NCBI GenBank assembly: GCA_028554755.1
Contig: JAPTOF010000010.1
Location: 13,774,501-13,838,500 of the forward strand
Reading direction: 5' to 3'
Source: Cordia subcordata
Lineage: Eukaryota; Streptophyta; Magnoliopsida; Boraginales; Cordiaceae
Length of the DNA stretch: 64,000 nucleotides
Made by a program: the position numbers and the translations under genes. The notes beneath the pieces are model-generated. The model did not search any database, was not told where the DNA came from, and saw only the letters and a program-made list of their open reading frames with translations. This document shows positions 1 through 12,811 of the stretch, piece by piece. Each line of letters starts with the position of its first letter. The first letter of the stretch is position 1.

Positions 1-202
1 GCTTTACAGTCTGAATTAGTTCTGAATTTTTTATAATTATGTCTTCATGGATGTTTACAGAAGGCCGGAGGGTTTTCAGGTTATTATCATTGACTTATGA
101 CCTTAGGAACCTAGCTGTTTGCAAGCTGTTGCTTGGATATAGAGGCATTCAGGAGTTTGTAATGAATGAAAGGTTAATGTAGGTGATTTATTCATTACAA
201 GT

Positions 203-378
203 CACTACTGCAAATCTCACTTTGCTTGTGTACCTATTAACATCATTAGTATATGATGGTAGGTGTAATTCATTGTAGTTTTACCTACTTCACTACTGCA
301 AATCTGACTTTGCTTGTGTACCTATTAACGTCATTAGTGTATGATGGTAGGTGTCGTTCATTTTTAGTTTTACCTACT
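203..378. repeat. 88-bp tandem duplication
   Basis: Two adjacent copies of an 88-bp unit, 203-290 and 291-378, both starting CACTACTGCAAATCT and both ending TTTTACCTACT. They differ at only a handful of bases. The repeat lies in the presumed long LETM1 intron and has no coding content that I recognise. Confidence 0.9.
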
Positions 379-917
379 ACTAAGAGGAAAATACTTCAGG
401 CAATTTCAGTTCAACAGGATTTCCCTCTATGGGACTTACAGAAACTGTTTAAGCATTCATTACAAATAATTCAGCATTTGAGTATTAACAAATTTTTATG
501 TATCATAATCTTACTCGTGTTATTTGTTTGAGTGGTGATTGTAAGCAGACTAGGATAGTAACCGTTTTAACTTTGAGATAAAAGATGTTCGATGAATACC
601 CTTGCACAGTAAACTAGTCAAGAGTTTTGAGATTTTGTCTACCGGTTTGGCATTTTAATTGTTTGGAATTTGTATGGGTATACTGTGATGCTCGGCGGTG
701 TCATCATGTCGCATGAATGTTTCTCAGAGAAATGGTGTAAAGTTTGTTATAGCCTGTCCGGCATTCTTTTAGAATGTCAAAACTCCCCAGGAAATGTACT
801 TGTGCTGTTTGACCTTATCATCACTTCAGCTTTGGATTCAACCAGCATAGTAGTTTAGGCTCCTCAGTTCTTTCTCTATGTTCTGTCGTTGAGAAGCAAA
901 AGATCTCGATGATATTG
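379..917 (+). other. non-coding, probable LETM1 intron
   Basis: No exon-like stretch matching the expected upstream part of LETM1 is visible here. Short ORFs at 253-531 and 670-858 resemble no family I know. I treat the stretch as part of the intron before the exon at 2331. Confidence 0.5.
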
Positions 918-1064
918 CTTATTCATCAGGTTGATAAAATCCATAGATGTTCCAGTGGGCATTATGCAATTGTTACGCAACCTCCTCTTAGAGGAAGGGC
1001 CAAACAAGGGGGACAACGGGTAGGAGAAATGGAGGTTTGGGCTCTAGAAGGATTTGGTGTTGCA
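918..1064 (+). pseudogene. rpoB: plastid rpoB fragment (organelle DNA insertion)
   Basis: In frame this stretch encodes about 49 residues of the plastid RNA polymerase beta subunit, including the highly conserved run [20 protein letters not shown] near the C-terminus of RpoB. Upstream of it the sequence reads IHQVDKIH where the family has HQVDDKIH, so one residue is missing. There is no start, and the similarity stops abruptly at GFGVA. It cannot function in a nuclear intron. It is either a direct plastid-to-nucleus transfer or plastid DNA that first entered a mitochondrial genome; the neighbouring sequence favours the second route. Confidence 0.9.
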
Positions 1065-2330
1065 CTGCAAAGTTCATGATGCAGAACTCATTTGGTTCAG
1101 CCAGTGGACCGGATTTGTCCTGAAATTGAGATTATTTCATTTCCTTCTTTATGAGAGAGGGGCCCCTTAGGGAGCAGGGCTTTTTATCATAAAAGGTGAG
1201 TGAGGGGGGTGGATAAAGTCTGGAAAGCCCTCACTTGATTGATGAAAAAAATTTGGATCCCTTTTTCCTCGCATCTTCCCCCGGTTCTGATTCAGGAAAA
1301 AGTCAAGGAAAGGATTTTACTTCGAAGCAATTTCTGGAGTTTTCCCTTATCCGAAGGGGTCTTGCAAGAAAATAGGATTTCATATTGAGCTCCAAATATA
1401 CGCTATTGGGATGGGATGGCTCCTACTAGCTCTCTTACCACAAGCTTTTAATAACATGGTTATGATCTGTCATTCGGTGCGACTATCTCCTCTATAGGAA
1501 GAAAAAGAAAGAAAAAGGATCTGCTAGTAAATCTTTTGATTGTTGTTCAAAACATCTGTTGGTATGGCTTCTTAGAACTAGTTCATCAATAGTGACAAAT
1601 TCATGCAAGGCTGGCTCTTTTTCTTGCAACCATGTCAAATATTTTGAAGCAAAACAATGAAAGGAATAGTACTTTTCTTCATAATAAAAATGAATTTTGG
1701 CCAGGATTGTGGCCTTATAATTGGAAAACTAGATAAATCATCTCCTTGATTGGTCATCCTTAAGCCCTGGAGGGTGCTTGGCTTAGCTTTTTTCAAGAGC
1801 TCACCTCAACAAGAAAGGCCAACTTGATATCTCTTCGGTAAAATAGCTTATCTTGCAACAGCTTATGAGCTCCAAAAAGGTAGGCGGTTAAGTTAGTCAA
1901 CAAAGAAACTCAGGGAGCTTCTTTCTAGGACGTAACTGCTTTTAAGCATAAATGAGCCTTAAAACAAAGCTGAACAACAGCATCTTGGTTGTCACTACTT
2001 GTAAGGGCCCTTTGAGCTCCCAGTTTTGATCTTGTAATTGCAAAATCTGTCCCCATTTCTTATTATTTTTGTTTTTCAATTTTCAATTTGTTTTCATATT
2101 TCTATTATAAAGCATTAAGGTGCTAGGTTCTCAAACAAGCTCACTCTCAGCAAACATTGGGACTTCCTATTTGTTGACACTATTTTGTTAAGAAGTCCTT
2201 TCCCACTTAAGAAAGGCACCTTAATATAAAAGTACCCTTCTTTTTTTGGGAAAATCATTGTAGCTTCACTCCTTCATTTAAACCTTTTCAACTGATACTA
2301 AATTTCTGGTTTTGCTCTTTTCCTTTTTAG
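1065..2330. other. organelle-like DNA, then end of intron
   Basis: Directly after the rpoB piece, about 1065-1480 has fewer A/T runs than its surroundings and a texture like plant mitochondrial intergenic DNA (for example TTCCCTTATCCGAAGGGG near 1342). The stretch 1740-1960 is similar. This is a judgement of style, not an identified homology. From about 2000 the sequence returns to a typical AT-rich plant intron and ends in a TTTTTAG acceptor at 2330. Confidence 0.45.
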
Positions 2331-5300
2331 TATCAAGGAAGATGATAAATTAATTCAATCGGAAGGCGTGGATTCTCTTTCAGAAGCTGAACTTCGTGAA
2401 GATTGTCGAGAGAGAGGCATGCTTGGTTTAGTTTCAGCGGATGAAATGCGTGAGCAGGTTCCTGTCCATCCTTTTCTTTTCTTTTCTTTTTTTTCCTTTT
2501 CTTTTCTTGCTTTTGAATTATATTAACTCTTGTTTGCTATTACGATTTCCTTAAAACTAAAATTTGTTCTACAATAAAGGAAGTAAGAAATGTATGCTAA
2601 CATTCAGTCTCAGCCTGAAGTTTGAACTGACTCTAAACATCAGCTTTAATTCTTGCCAAATGTCTATCCCACAGATTGAGCTATCGGACAAAAAAATTTT
2701 GCCTCTTTGTAGAAGTTTTCTGTGAATTATTAATCTTGCACCATTAATTCAACATTATGTCAGATTGTTTTTTTATTCGTGCTATACAGTGACATGAGTA
2801 CTCCCGTAGTTAGTGTAACTATGCAAGTCATAATCTTTTGGTAGACTATCCTTCAGGAGATCACATAATGTGCTTGATGGCTGCATGCTCAAACCTATTG
2901 TATTATGTGGTATATCATACTAAGAGTTGAGGCAGAATCTTGCCCAGGTCAAAGTTACGAAATCTAATATTCTGTTTTTTGCTTTTGGAATGTTTGTTTT
3001 AGTTTTCTCTTTGCAGTCATTTCCATCTCTGATCTGCATATATTTGTGAAGAAACATTCTTTACAAACCATTCTTAGGCCCTAAAAGAACTGCAAGTATT
3101 GGTTCTTTCTAGATCATCAACTAGCGCATTGACCATCTCAAAGCTGCAAGATTCTGATCAGTACATTGCTTGTCTTTCAAATGGTTTCTCATTTTATAAG
3201 GCTGATAAAACTCTAGATTTCTGAACTTAATCCAAGGCTTAAAGTTTTGTAATTACGATCTATTAATACAATAATTTTATGTTGTTTCTCTCATTCTGGA
3301 TTTTTATGCATCATGCTTAAATATTTCATGATTGTTCAATTTTATTTTGTCCTTCTACCATGCAGCTCTGTGACTGGTTGGATCTGTCCCTCAATCACTC
3401 TGTACCCTCTTCACTTTTAATTCTGTCCAGGTGAACTCTCTCTCCCCCCCCCCCCCCCCCCATGTGCTCTCCCCTGACACAAAAATGAAAATATGAAAGT
3501 TATTTAACATAAAACACAAGGTATTGGGGCCAAGAGGTCTTGTTTATTTCTTTATAATATGCTGTCTACACTTATTTACTGTTCTTGAGAAATAGTATCA
3601 CTGTTTTGCTTTTTGGTGACGTCTGACTTAGTTGATCTCATCTGTGACCAGAGCCTTCACTGTGTCTGGGAAGTTGAGACCAGAAGAAGCAGTGAGTGCA
3701 ACATTGTCCTCGCTTCCTGATGAGGTTGTGGATACGGTAGGGGTTACATCCCTGCCATCTGAAGATCCTGTCTCTGAGAGGAGGAGGAAATTGGAATTCC
3801 TTGAAATGCAGGAGGAACTTATAAAGGTCGATGAATCCTTTAATTTATTTACTTGATCAAAGCAGTTCTTTTGAAATGGTTTAGTAAAACCCTGTATTCC
3901 ATTTTATTGCTGTTTGATTAACGCAAAGGCCAATTTTTTCCTTTTCTTTCTGGGGGTGGGGATGAAAATTTCTTAGTTTTTCAAGTTCTGTAGTTAGATC
4001 AAATATTCCGTGCTTAGAAGTTAAGTTCTAATGTTCTAAATGAGTTCCTTGGCCACAGCTGTGAAGCATTATTTTCTGATCACTTTAGTTGTTTCACTGA
4101 CTATAGGAGGAAGAAGAGAAAGAGGAAGAACAGCGAGCCAGGAAGAAGGCATGTGCTGGTAGTGAGGAAGATGTGGCTCTGAAAGAGATGACAATTTCTA
4201 CAGCTAGAGAAGCACAAGAAAGAGCCAGAGAAAGAGCACTTGACAAACAAGAACATCTTTGTGAACTCAGTCGTGCATTGGCTGTTTTAGCTTCTGCTTC
4301 TGTAAGGATGGAGTATAATAGCTTGTCAATTACCTTAAAAGTTGCTATAGTTCATGTTTTCTTTATAATTGTCTGAATCAATTTTTGCCTCTTGCTTATC
4401 TCTTATGCAGTCAGTGAGTAGGGAGCGTGAAGAGTTCTTGAGGCTTGTTAATAAAGAGGTATAATTCTATGAGCATAATTAAAAGATGACTTTTCATTGT
4501 TGTTTGCCTTCCTAAGCACCACTGGTCCTTAACTACTATGGTTCATATGCTTTGTTGGGAGTTTGTTGTCTGTCATATTTCCTTTGTTGCTTCTGGATCC
4601 TTCTTCATGTCTAATGCCACCCTCAGAACTGAAGGAGGGTCTAGTTTTTGTTCACATTATTGCATGCATAAAGTTGATAAGGAACAATACTTGTTGCTGA
4701 TTATGTTTTTTAGATTTTGCTATTGCAGCTGGAAGGTTGTGAGAAAACAGTGGAAATTTAATTGGTATAAATTAGTCTACTTGAGAAAAAGATGACTTCT
4801 AATTTTCTCTATGTGTTGCAATTCACTTCTCCATGTCTAGATCCCGTCAATCGTCACTGAAGTAGGAACTCCTATTTCCTTGTTTCCATGATTGGTGCAT
4901 TGTAAAACATGTGAACCATATGTGGTTGTGTAAGGCACAAAGTGTTGCTAATGCACTTTGCTACAATAGGCTACACTCAGTAGGTCACAGAAGCAAGGAT
5001 TTTTAATGGCTTTCTGCTCGTAAAATGTGAAAATATGGGAGAAGTAGCTGTGGGGAAGGGAATAGCAAATACTACCTATGACGTCAAATTCTCATTATGC
5101 TGGGGTTCCTAATCCTAAGGACACAGGTTAAAACATAGAAAACCTAATACAATGAAGAAATTATTGATTAAAATGACTAATCTAACAACTAGGGTTTTTA
5201 GTTAGAAGACTCAAATAGAATTTCCTGGAAATAACCATAATACCTAATACTTTTAGATGGCTAATACAATAGAAATCCTAAAAGAAAATTCCAGGATCTT

Positions 5301-8300
5301 ATTTAAATAAAATTTAGCTCTATTTTCAGTCTAAACTAATTGACTTGGCTACTAATCAAGGTTCACAAAATCAGATTTTTCCTGATCTTGTGCGTTAGCT
5401 TCATTGGATCTGGCATTTGGAAAAATTTGCCCTAGAACTTTGAAGTGCCGCAAGATGATGATCCTAAAATTTGTGCTTCGGGATCTTTATTGATTCAAAT
5501 CGTGTAATCAACTTGATTTGACCTTTTGAGAACACAAAGGATATCAGTTAAGGATATCTGCAACCATGTTATCAAACTAGTCTGGAAAAATAATAGAGGG
5601 ACATCATGGGATTGTGACGGTCTTGCAGATCGTAACTGCTTACTGTATTCAGTTTGGTCTCCTGAAAACTCATCTGTTTTTGCAGATTGTATCCACCCTC
5701 AGCTTCTAGACACTGCTCCCGTTACTGCTTCAATTATCTCTGCATTTGCTTCATTCTTTATTGAAGCTCTCATATCTCTATCTGCAGCACTAACCCTTTT
5801 TTTAAGCAACTACTGAAACAAGTGATGGTGCTTTAGGCTTCTGAACCTGATCAAATTTAGCACTATTAGATGAGTTCCAGGATAAATAAAGTAATCCTTC
5901 TTGTCATGAACTAGAATTTGTGCACAATTCATTTTCTTTTGTGGCTCCAGTGAACATGTTTTATGCTATTCTCCATGGTTTACTTAAACTTGCAATCATC
6001 TGTTGCTGTTAGCAGATATGCCTGACTTTCGGTTAGAACTAAAAATGATTTAATTTCTTTCGGTGTAGTCTTGAGATCTGATTTACATTATTGGCTATTT
6101 AGAAATTACGATGACCTGAATTGACTGAACAGCTGTATAGAGTTGCCTGAATTATATGCATCTGATCATACGGTACTGATCTCCATTTAGGAGCTAGGAG
6201 CTTAGTTACCAAATATGAGATGTGCCTATATGGTATTTATTTTTGTTTGTTTGTTTGTTTGTTTGTTTTTTTGGGTGTTAGCAAAAAGGTATTTGTTTTT
6301 GTTGAAGTATGTGGAATCTGTTTATCATTGTGCATGATTTTGGACTTGCCAGATTGGACTCTACAATAGGATGGTAGATAAAGAGGGTAAGCATGGTGAA
6401 CTAGATGCAATGAAGGCTTATAGAGCAGCTCGTCAAGAAAATGAGGATGCTGCTGAAGTTTCTGAAGGCAATGAGGTTTCATCTGCACTCATAGAGAAGG
6501 TGAGACATTCAATTAAAAGCAGCCTTTGTCAATAAGAATTTCGGGACTGATCTAACACTTGCTAATGCATCCTGTATCTTTGACATAAAATACTCTACCA
6601 TTGGATTCCTTCAGGTTGATGCTATGCTTCAAAACCTTGAGAAAGAAATTGATGATGTGGATGCAAAGATTGGTGACCGTTGGCAAGTGCTTGACAGGTA
6701 AGTTAAGTGATTGTGAGGATTTGATCTTGCGGTTGTTTCTCATGATGATTTTAGGGATTTTATGGGAGTACGAACGGGATGAAATATTGCATTAGTTTAG
6801 TGGCAGAAAATTTGCGATTCTAGACTGGATTTGTAAATCTATACTGGAGACAAAGCTTATGATGGATCTCAGAGGGCTGGGGAAGAATAAAGTGAATCAA
6901 ATAAACATACTACTTAAAAATCATTTCATATATAGTTACTGCTGCCCCAAAAGGCTAGTTAATGAGCAGTACATAATAATGTATCTTGCGTGGTTGGAAG
7001 GACCCTCATGCAGTTCCGACAAGAACAATAATTTATTTATAAATGTTTCTATGTGTAAGAGAGAAGAAATGAATGCAAGAAATGCACGCTTAAGTATCTA
7101 GTGTATTAAGAAAATAAGTATGCTTTGGACCCTCATGCAGTTCCTTCAGGAACAATAATTTATTTATAAATGTGTTTATGTGTAGGAGAGTATTTGGTGT
7201 ATTAGACAAAATAAGTATTGCTTTGGCTTGAATCAAGAGAAAGCAGTCATTGTCATATGTTTTAACTTTGAAGGGCTGATTGTATTTGTACGGATACAAT
7301 GTTTGTGGTTTGGTGGATATTATTGGCTGTAACAGTGAGATGCTACTTGGAGTAACCTGGATTTCCTGTGAGCGCTCTGGATACTAATGATGCTCTTGCG
7401 TTTATGTTCCTCATCATCATTCTTTAGTAATATTACTGTTGCTTTTTTCTTGTATATCATCTTTCTAGGCATGAGTTTTGGAAGTCAACTTTTTGATTTG
7501 AAATAAGGTGCATGTAGTAGGACCATTAATGTAACTGAAGTCGTGCCAAATCGGACTCTACCTAGATGACATTATTAATGGGCCTATGTTTAGGGTTGAT
7601 TTTGTATGACATCCGTTTGTCAATCGTGGAAATGGACATATAAAAAGGTGTAGGCAAATTTGTAACTTGTGTTCTTCCGGTTCTGCTTATAGATGGGGGT
7701 CACAATCAAGGGGGAAAAAATGTGCGCTATGTGAGGAGCTTAAGAGGTTATGTTGATGTTTAAGATACCAAGGGACATATTTGCAACAGAATATATATAA
7801 ACGTGATGAGCCTTTTCATGTTATGCGTGTGCCTAATGTTTCAACTGTTTGTCATATATATATGTACAGAGATTATGATGGCAAAGTGACCCCAGAGGAG
7901 GTGGCAGCTGCAGCGATATACTTGAAGGATACTCTGGGAAAGGAGGGCATTCAAGAACTCATTAGCAACCTCTCAAAAGATAGAGGTTAGTTTCTTCCAC
8001 ATATTATCGTTTCTTGTGTTTGCAACTACTACACAGGTGCATTACATATTAAAACTTTCAGATGAACCTGCCTAGGTATTAGTAGACAGGTTCTTTAGCT
8101 GATATATGAGAAAGTTTGTGTGTTGTTTGTTTTGCTACACAGCTTATTGCTTTTCCGAATTTTGCATCTTGAAATTGCTGACATATTTTGTCTTTTGACC
8201 TTATGCCTGAGAGGTACTGCTTCTGCTTGAAATATAGTTTTGATTAAATCTCCCTTGAATCCTATTCTACAGATGGAAAGATTCTTGTTGAAGACATTGT

Positions 8301-8361
8301 CCAGTTGGGTAGTCGAGCTGAAGAAGAGAGCACCACAGATGAACCTGAGAAAAATGTATAG
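2331..8361 (+). CDS. LETM1: LETM1-like mitochondrial inner-membrane protein, 3' part (nine exons)
   Basis: C-terminal portion of a LETM1 family protein; the family acts in K+/H+ or Ca2+/H+ exchange and in ribosome association at the mitochondrial inner membrane. Exons: 2331-2457, 3366-3430, 3652-3826, 4107-4301, 4411-4458, 6353-6499, 6615-6697, 7870-7985, 8273-8361. Each intron is GT-AG and all phases join without a frameshift, giving about 347 codons to a TAG stop at 8359-8361. The first two exons encode the end of the LETM1 domain (SLSEAELREDCRERGM, then WLDLSLNHSVPSSLLILSR). The exon at 4107 is Glu/Arg-rich coiled coil. The last two exons carry an EF-hand-like segment (DYDGKVTPEEV, then DGKILVEDI). 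The first visible exon begins in phase 2, so the N-terminus, transit peptide and transmembrane helix lie upstream of the window or of the first intron. Confidence 0.93.
3444..3461 (+). repeat. poly-C tract just after a LETM1 donor site
   Basis: Eighteen consecutive C residues begin 13 bp downstream of the exon end at 3430, preceded by a CT-rich stretch. It is a length-unstable homopolymer inside the intron. Confidence 0.9.
4459..6352 (+). other. long LETM1 intron
   Basis: A 1.9-kb intron between the short 48-bp exon and the 147-bp exon. About 5080-5810 differs in texture (a long AT-rich block, then an ORF at 5526-5816) and may be an old retroelement piece, but I recognise no domain in it. 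A (GTTT)n run sits at about 6243-6266. Confidence 0.6.
7001..7235 (+). repeat. 127-bp tandem duplication in LETM1 intron
   Basis: GACCCTCATGCAGTTCC occurs at 7001 and again at 7128, followed in both copies by an AACAATAATTTATTTATAAATG stretch and an AATAAGTAT...GCTTTGG stretch. It is a local intronic duplication with small differences between units. Confidence 0.8.
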
Positions 8362-9404
8362 AGGGTAGTAGTATTACAACTTTGCCTTAATATTGGTAGT
8401 AGTGACTTCTGTAGTCTGGTTTGGCATCGGATCTGCAGCTATATTGTCAGGTCAGCTTTTAAGTAGTTTCAGGCTATAATATCTTTATAATTCTTGCAGT
8501 CGTTGACATTATCGAGGCATGGCGAGTCGCGTTGGCGTCGTCCTTGTCCTTGAACGAAGCTATACATGAAATAGTACCCCCATACATCTCTCCTAGCTAT
8601 CTAATGAGAAGGTTTTCGGCTATTGTAAAGATTAGGGACACAAGAATTGCAGAAACCAGGACACAGCAGATGTGATGGTGTAGTATCTCATATAGCCTTT
8701 TCCCTGGTATAGCGGAGCTTGGCAGAATAATGCTGTGTCATATAGTCTTTGAGAAGAAAAACTGGCTTTAGACTAAAAGTCCGTTTAGATGGGCTTGAAA
8801 AACTACTTAAAGTACCATTAGTTTTAAGCTTCATCTCCAAATAATTCTTGATGTGAAAACACAAGCAAGGGGCCTGATCTTTGAATAGGAAAAAGAGTGG
8901 ATATGTAAAGTCTCAAATGAATTGGCTTATTCCGGAAAGACTTGTTCTTTGGAAGATTTATCTTGTGTCTATTACTGCGTGGTGCTATCCTGCAAGAATT
9001 CCGAATCATTCTCTTAGAGCTCATTTTTTACATCATAAATGATCCGCTTGTTTGAAATGACCTGACTTTTTGTTCATTTTTTTAATGTTTTAAGTACCTG
9101 TTTTGATACCAACAAACAGCTTTTTAAGTAAAGTTTTGGTTGGGTCAAAACAATATTTTCCTAAGTTATTGTTGTTCAGCAAAACCGTATTTCAGATAGC
9201 TTTTCAAATAGCATCTCAAGTTATTGGTGATCTGTAAATATTCTAGGCTCTTTTGCCAGCTTAAACTTGGGTCACAGGCTCGGTCTTTGGGGCGCCTAAA
9301 GGGTATGTGGCATGACATGTAAGTTGGTAAGACTTATTTGGCATGAGAACTCGCTGAGGGTGTGACATGACATTCTTAGTGAGAAGGTAGTCTTCCCATT
9401 CTAA
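8362..9404 (+). other. LETM1 3' UTR and intergenic DNA
   Basis: The first two to three hundred bases after the stop are probably the 3' UTR; I cannot place a poly(A) site. The rest is non-coding. An ORF at 8824-9024 on the minus strand has no recognisable motif. Confidence 0.5.
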
Positions 9405-9632
9405 GGGTTGGTTTGGATTAGTTTTTTTTAGAAGTTTTTTTTAATAATTTTTAAAAAATAGTTTGTTTTGATAAGTTAAAATTTCTGGTTTATAAAAAAA
9501 GTTGTATTTGAATTTTTTTCAGAGTTTTAATTTTTTTTAAAAATCAAATCAAGTAATTATTGTAAAAATAATATAACTTTTTCAAGAAAAAAAAAGTATT
9601 TTTTTCTTTGAAAAAACCAATCCAAACAGCCC
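9405..9632. mobile_element. Tourist-like MITE, copy 1
   Basis: A 228-bp AT-rich element with inverted termini GGGTTGGTTTGGATT at the left and AATCCAAACAGCCC at the right, flanked on both sides by the trinucleotide TAA (9402-9404 and 9633-9635). The short AT-rich internal region, terminal sequence and 3-bp TAA duplication fit non-autonomous PIF/Harbinger (Tourist) elements. At least two more copies with the same ends lie in this window. Confidence 0.8.
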
Positions 9633-9635
9633 TAA

Positions 9636-10290
9636 GGGCTTGAAGAGCTTGCAAGATTAATGGGCCATTCTCCTAATGACATTCGAAGATCCAAGAGAGG
9701 TTCAAAACTCGTGGTTTGGGCAGTTTGTGAGTTTAAGGAATTTTGTGTGTGTTCAATTATAGCTTTTTCGAGTAACTTTTAGTATTTTGACTTTTGTTAA
9801 AGGCCTAATCTTGTCTGGTATACTAATTTTTCATATTAGTATCTAGCATTTTAACTAGCGTTTTTCGAAAAATAAAATTTAGCAGCTTTTAACTTTTTTT
9901 AAAAATATATATATAATTTTGTCATTTCTTTACTTTTTTTGTCAATTTTATTCTTTTTCCAATTTATCTCTATATTTTTATCTTTTTTTTCTTAAATATC
10001 AAAAAACTAAAAATGAATTTGAAATTCTATCTAATCAATATGTACTAAAAAGTATAAGTTCTATTTTTTTTTTGACAAAATAAAATTTGAATATATTAAA
10101 ATTAATTTTTATAATATTGATATAAATGTTTTATCAAAAAAATTAGTTATATTTTAATATTAAAATGTTATTATAAAAAATATATATCTGACTATAAAAT
10201 ATATTATCTTATTTCTATAGTCGTAATAATAATTGTAATTAATATAACAATAACAATAATAATAATAAAATGATATTAATGTCTCTTTAC
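9636..10290. other. AT-rich intergenic sequence
   Basis: Very AT-rich DNA with poly-T and ATA runs. No gene or recognisable element is visible. Confidence 0.6.
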
Positions 10291-10298
10291 GTCATTTT

Positions 10299-11087
10299 TA
10301 GAGGGGGCAAACGTGTGTCTGCAGGTCAACTCGACCCGTTTAGTGTTGGTATGCGGTTTCGTAGGTCGGGTCGGGTTGAATTTATGCAGGTGGTTGCATC
10401 CCTAATTTGCATCCGCTCTCTCGCGGGTTTGTGGGTTTTTGATATTTTAATTTTATTTCGAAATTAAAAAAAAAAACTTAAGAAGTAAACCACTAGTGAC
10501 CGGTTTGACCCCAAAAAAAAAAAAGGCACCTAACAACAATTACAGTTAATGAATTGAAAGTTCACAAACCCATAATTTGCTACAAATCAGTAGCTCACCG
10601 ACTCGAAAGAGAAAACATACATCGGAGATTTCTTGCGAGAATGGATTCGTTTTCGACGCCGTCTAGTGGCTTACGCCGAAGAATTCATCGAGACCCAGTG
10701 ATTCCTCCAATATTTCAGCGCAAAAGTGCTGATGATATATACCCATTGATTTCTCCAATATTTCACCAAGCCTTGGTCATTTAGGGAAGACATACATGGC
10801 ACAACGCTGATGATAATTTTCTTTTTGAGTTTAGAAGAAGACAATGGCTGCTGCTAAATGCTTTGAGTTTAGAAGAATAAAAGTTAAAAGACTAAAAGTT
10901 ACCAAGTTAGTAGAGTCTTCATTTTTAACTTTATTTTAAAAAAAAAAAAAACCCACACACCCGTGGGTCAACCTGCCCAACCCATCCTTTACGCAGGTCG
11001 GGTCTACCCGTTTTTCTAGCAGGTTTCAAAATACTAAATCCTAACCTTACATTTTTGCAGGTTAACCTGCGGGTTTTGTCAACTTTA
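10299..11087. mobile_element. hAT-type non-autonomous element, copy 1
   Basis: A 789-bp element starting TAGAGGGGGCAAACG and ending GTCAACTTTA, bordered by the imperfect 8-bp duplication GTCATTTT (10291-10298) and GACATTTT (11088-11095). The subterminal regions are unusually GC-rich, with repeated CGGGT/ACCCG words at both ends, while the core is AT-rich and non-coding. Terminal sequence, 8-bp duplication and subterminal words match the related element at 34917-35571. No transposase is encoded. Confidence 0.8.
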
Positions 11088-11095
11088 GACATTTT

Positions 11096-12811
11096 ATATC
11101 AATGAGCTAATCTAAACAGCTAATTTTTGCTTAACACATATTGTTTAATCAGTTAGTTGAACAATTATCAGTTAACAGTTAAAATACAACAGCTATCAGC
11201 TAACCGACAGCTATCAGCTATTCAAATAGGTATCAGATATCCTAATAGTTAATTTTGTCAAACAGGCCTTTAGTGTTTGCTAGATTATGAAGAAAGTGAC
11301 AGAATAAACTCAAGAACATGGGGCAGCAAGGCATGGAGATTACCTCAAATAGTTATTTTCAGTTATTCCTGCATCTACGACTGTAAAAGGAATGAGACTA
11401 GACAGAATCAAGGATTTCACATTCAAACATTGACACCAACATCAATTTTTCTTCATTACATTCTCGTCAAGCGGAGTAGCATAGCCAAGTCTACATAGTA
11501 AGTGTAACTGAACATATTCTTAGTATAACCTTGGTTTTCTAGACAAGGTTACTTTCCCGCACATAGTTGTAGTCATAGTATAGTTGTAGTTGTAATCTTT
11601 TTATTGTTGAATCAGCTATATGATGGAGATCTTACTAGCAATGCGATGTCTCTTATGCCTTTCAATGTCTCTTTTCAATCAAATTAACTACAATAATTAC
11701 AATCAAACCAGTAAAAGTAAGGATGAAAAGTTCTAGATATACCTGTCTTCTCATATGAGTTCGAGATCTATTTATGACTCACTCTCGACAACTTAAGACT
11801 TTCATTAGTAAGGTCAGAATCTAAAGTAAAGATTTAGTTAAGGTAGCTCCATGTGAATCGACTTGTATAAGACCGTTGTCATTGATTTTGTTTTTGATCC
11901 ACAAACAGTAGTAAAAATTTCATATGAATGTTATATGATCTGTCACATTCAATAAAAATTAATTACTAATATGTTTACTGTTACAACTTGAGACACATTG
12001 CTCTTGTGCTGATTACTTATACCGGTCAAGGAAGCAAACCACGTGCTAATTTGACCAGACGATCCAAGTCTATTGGATTGTATTGTCTTATGACCAGGAA
12101 TTAATTTATGATTACTTTAATTTACTAAAATAGAGGTGTCACTCATATATATTTAATATCTTAAGAATATTAATTTAGGATTACTTTAATTTACTAAAAT
12201 AGAGTTTTCACTCATACATATATTTAATATCTTAAGAATAAGTATTTTCATATAGGGTGCTAAGGACTTTGTTCACACAATTGAAGACAATATTATGAAT
12301 TAGAAAAATTATCCATTAAGTAAATAAATAAACAAATAATATTGTTGATTATCTTATACCAATTATAATTTATTTGGCTTTATGAAACCAACTCTAATAG
12401 CAAATTCTAGCTTTCCTTTCAATAACAAGATAAATTCTCAACTAACAGCTAAATGGTTCTAAAACTCACATTAATTTTTGAATAACATTTTATATTGCTC
12501 CTTCACTCTTTAACACTTCCTTTGTATATATGAAGAACTTTTACCAACTAAAAGAGTCAAATATCTTATGTGATAGAATATATAGTAAATAATCTAGAGA
12601 AACATTCATATACAAAACTTTTATTCCAAGTTGAAGAATGAACATAATTGCCAATCAGACACATAATCTTAAACACAATCAATGCGATTGCTAACAATTA
12701 TACAAGCTGAAAAATATGGGAGATGATTATGACCTTTTTACTGTTACCAAACCAAATCTAGCTAGGTACCCTGGATGGGTATAATTTATTTAATCATATC
12801 ATGCAGATAAC
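11096..12811. other. intergenic DNA 3' of the UGT gene
   Basis: 11105-11275 has TATCAGCTA-type repeats and ends GTCAAACAGGCC, which looks like a degraded MITE. A tandem repeat of about 69 bp lies at 12102-12239. From about 12330 to the UGT stop the sequence is similar to 57840-58320, downstream of the UGT pseudogene, so it belongs to the duplicated UGT unit. Confidence 0.6.

Noticed and set aside
5526..5816. ORF inside the long LETM1 intron
   Set aside because: No motif, not flanked by usable splice sites in frame with LETM1, and the known exon order of the family leaves no room for it.
10554..10784. ORF in the hAT-type element
   Set aside because: It covers the non-coding core of a short non-autonomous element and has no BED zinc finger or hATC dimerisation motif.
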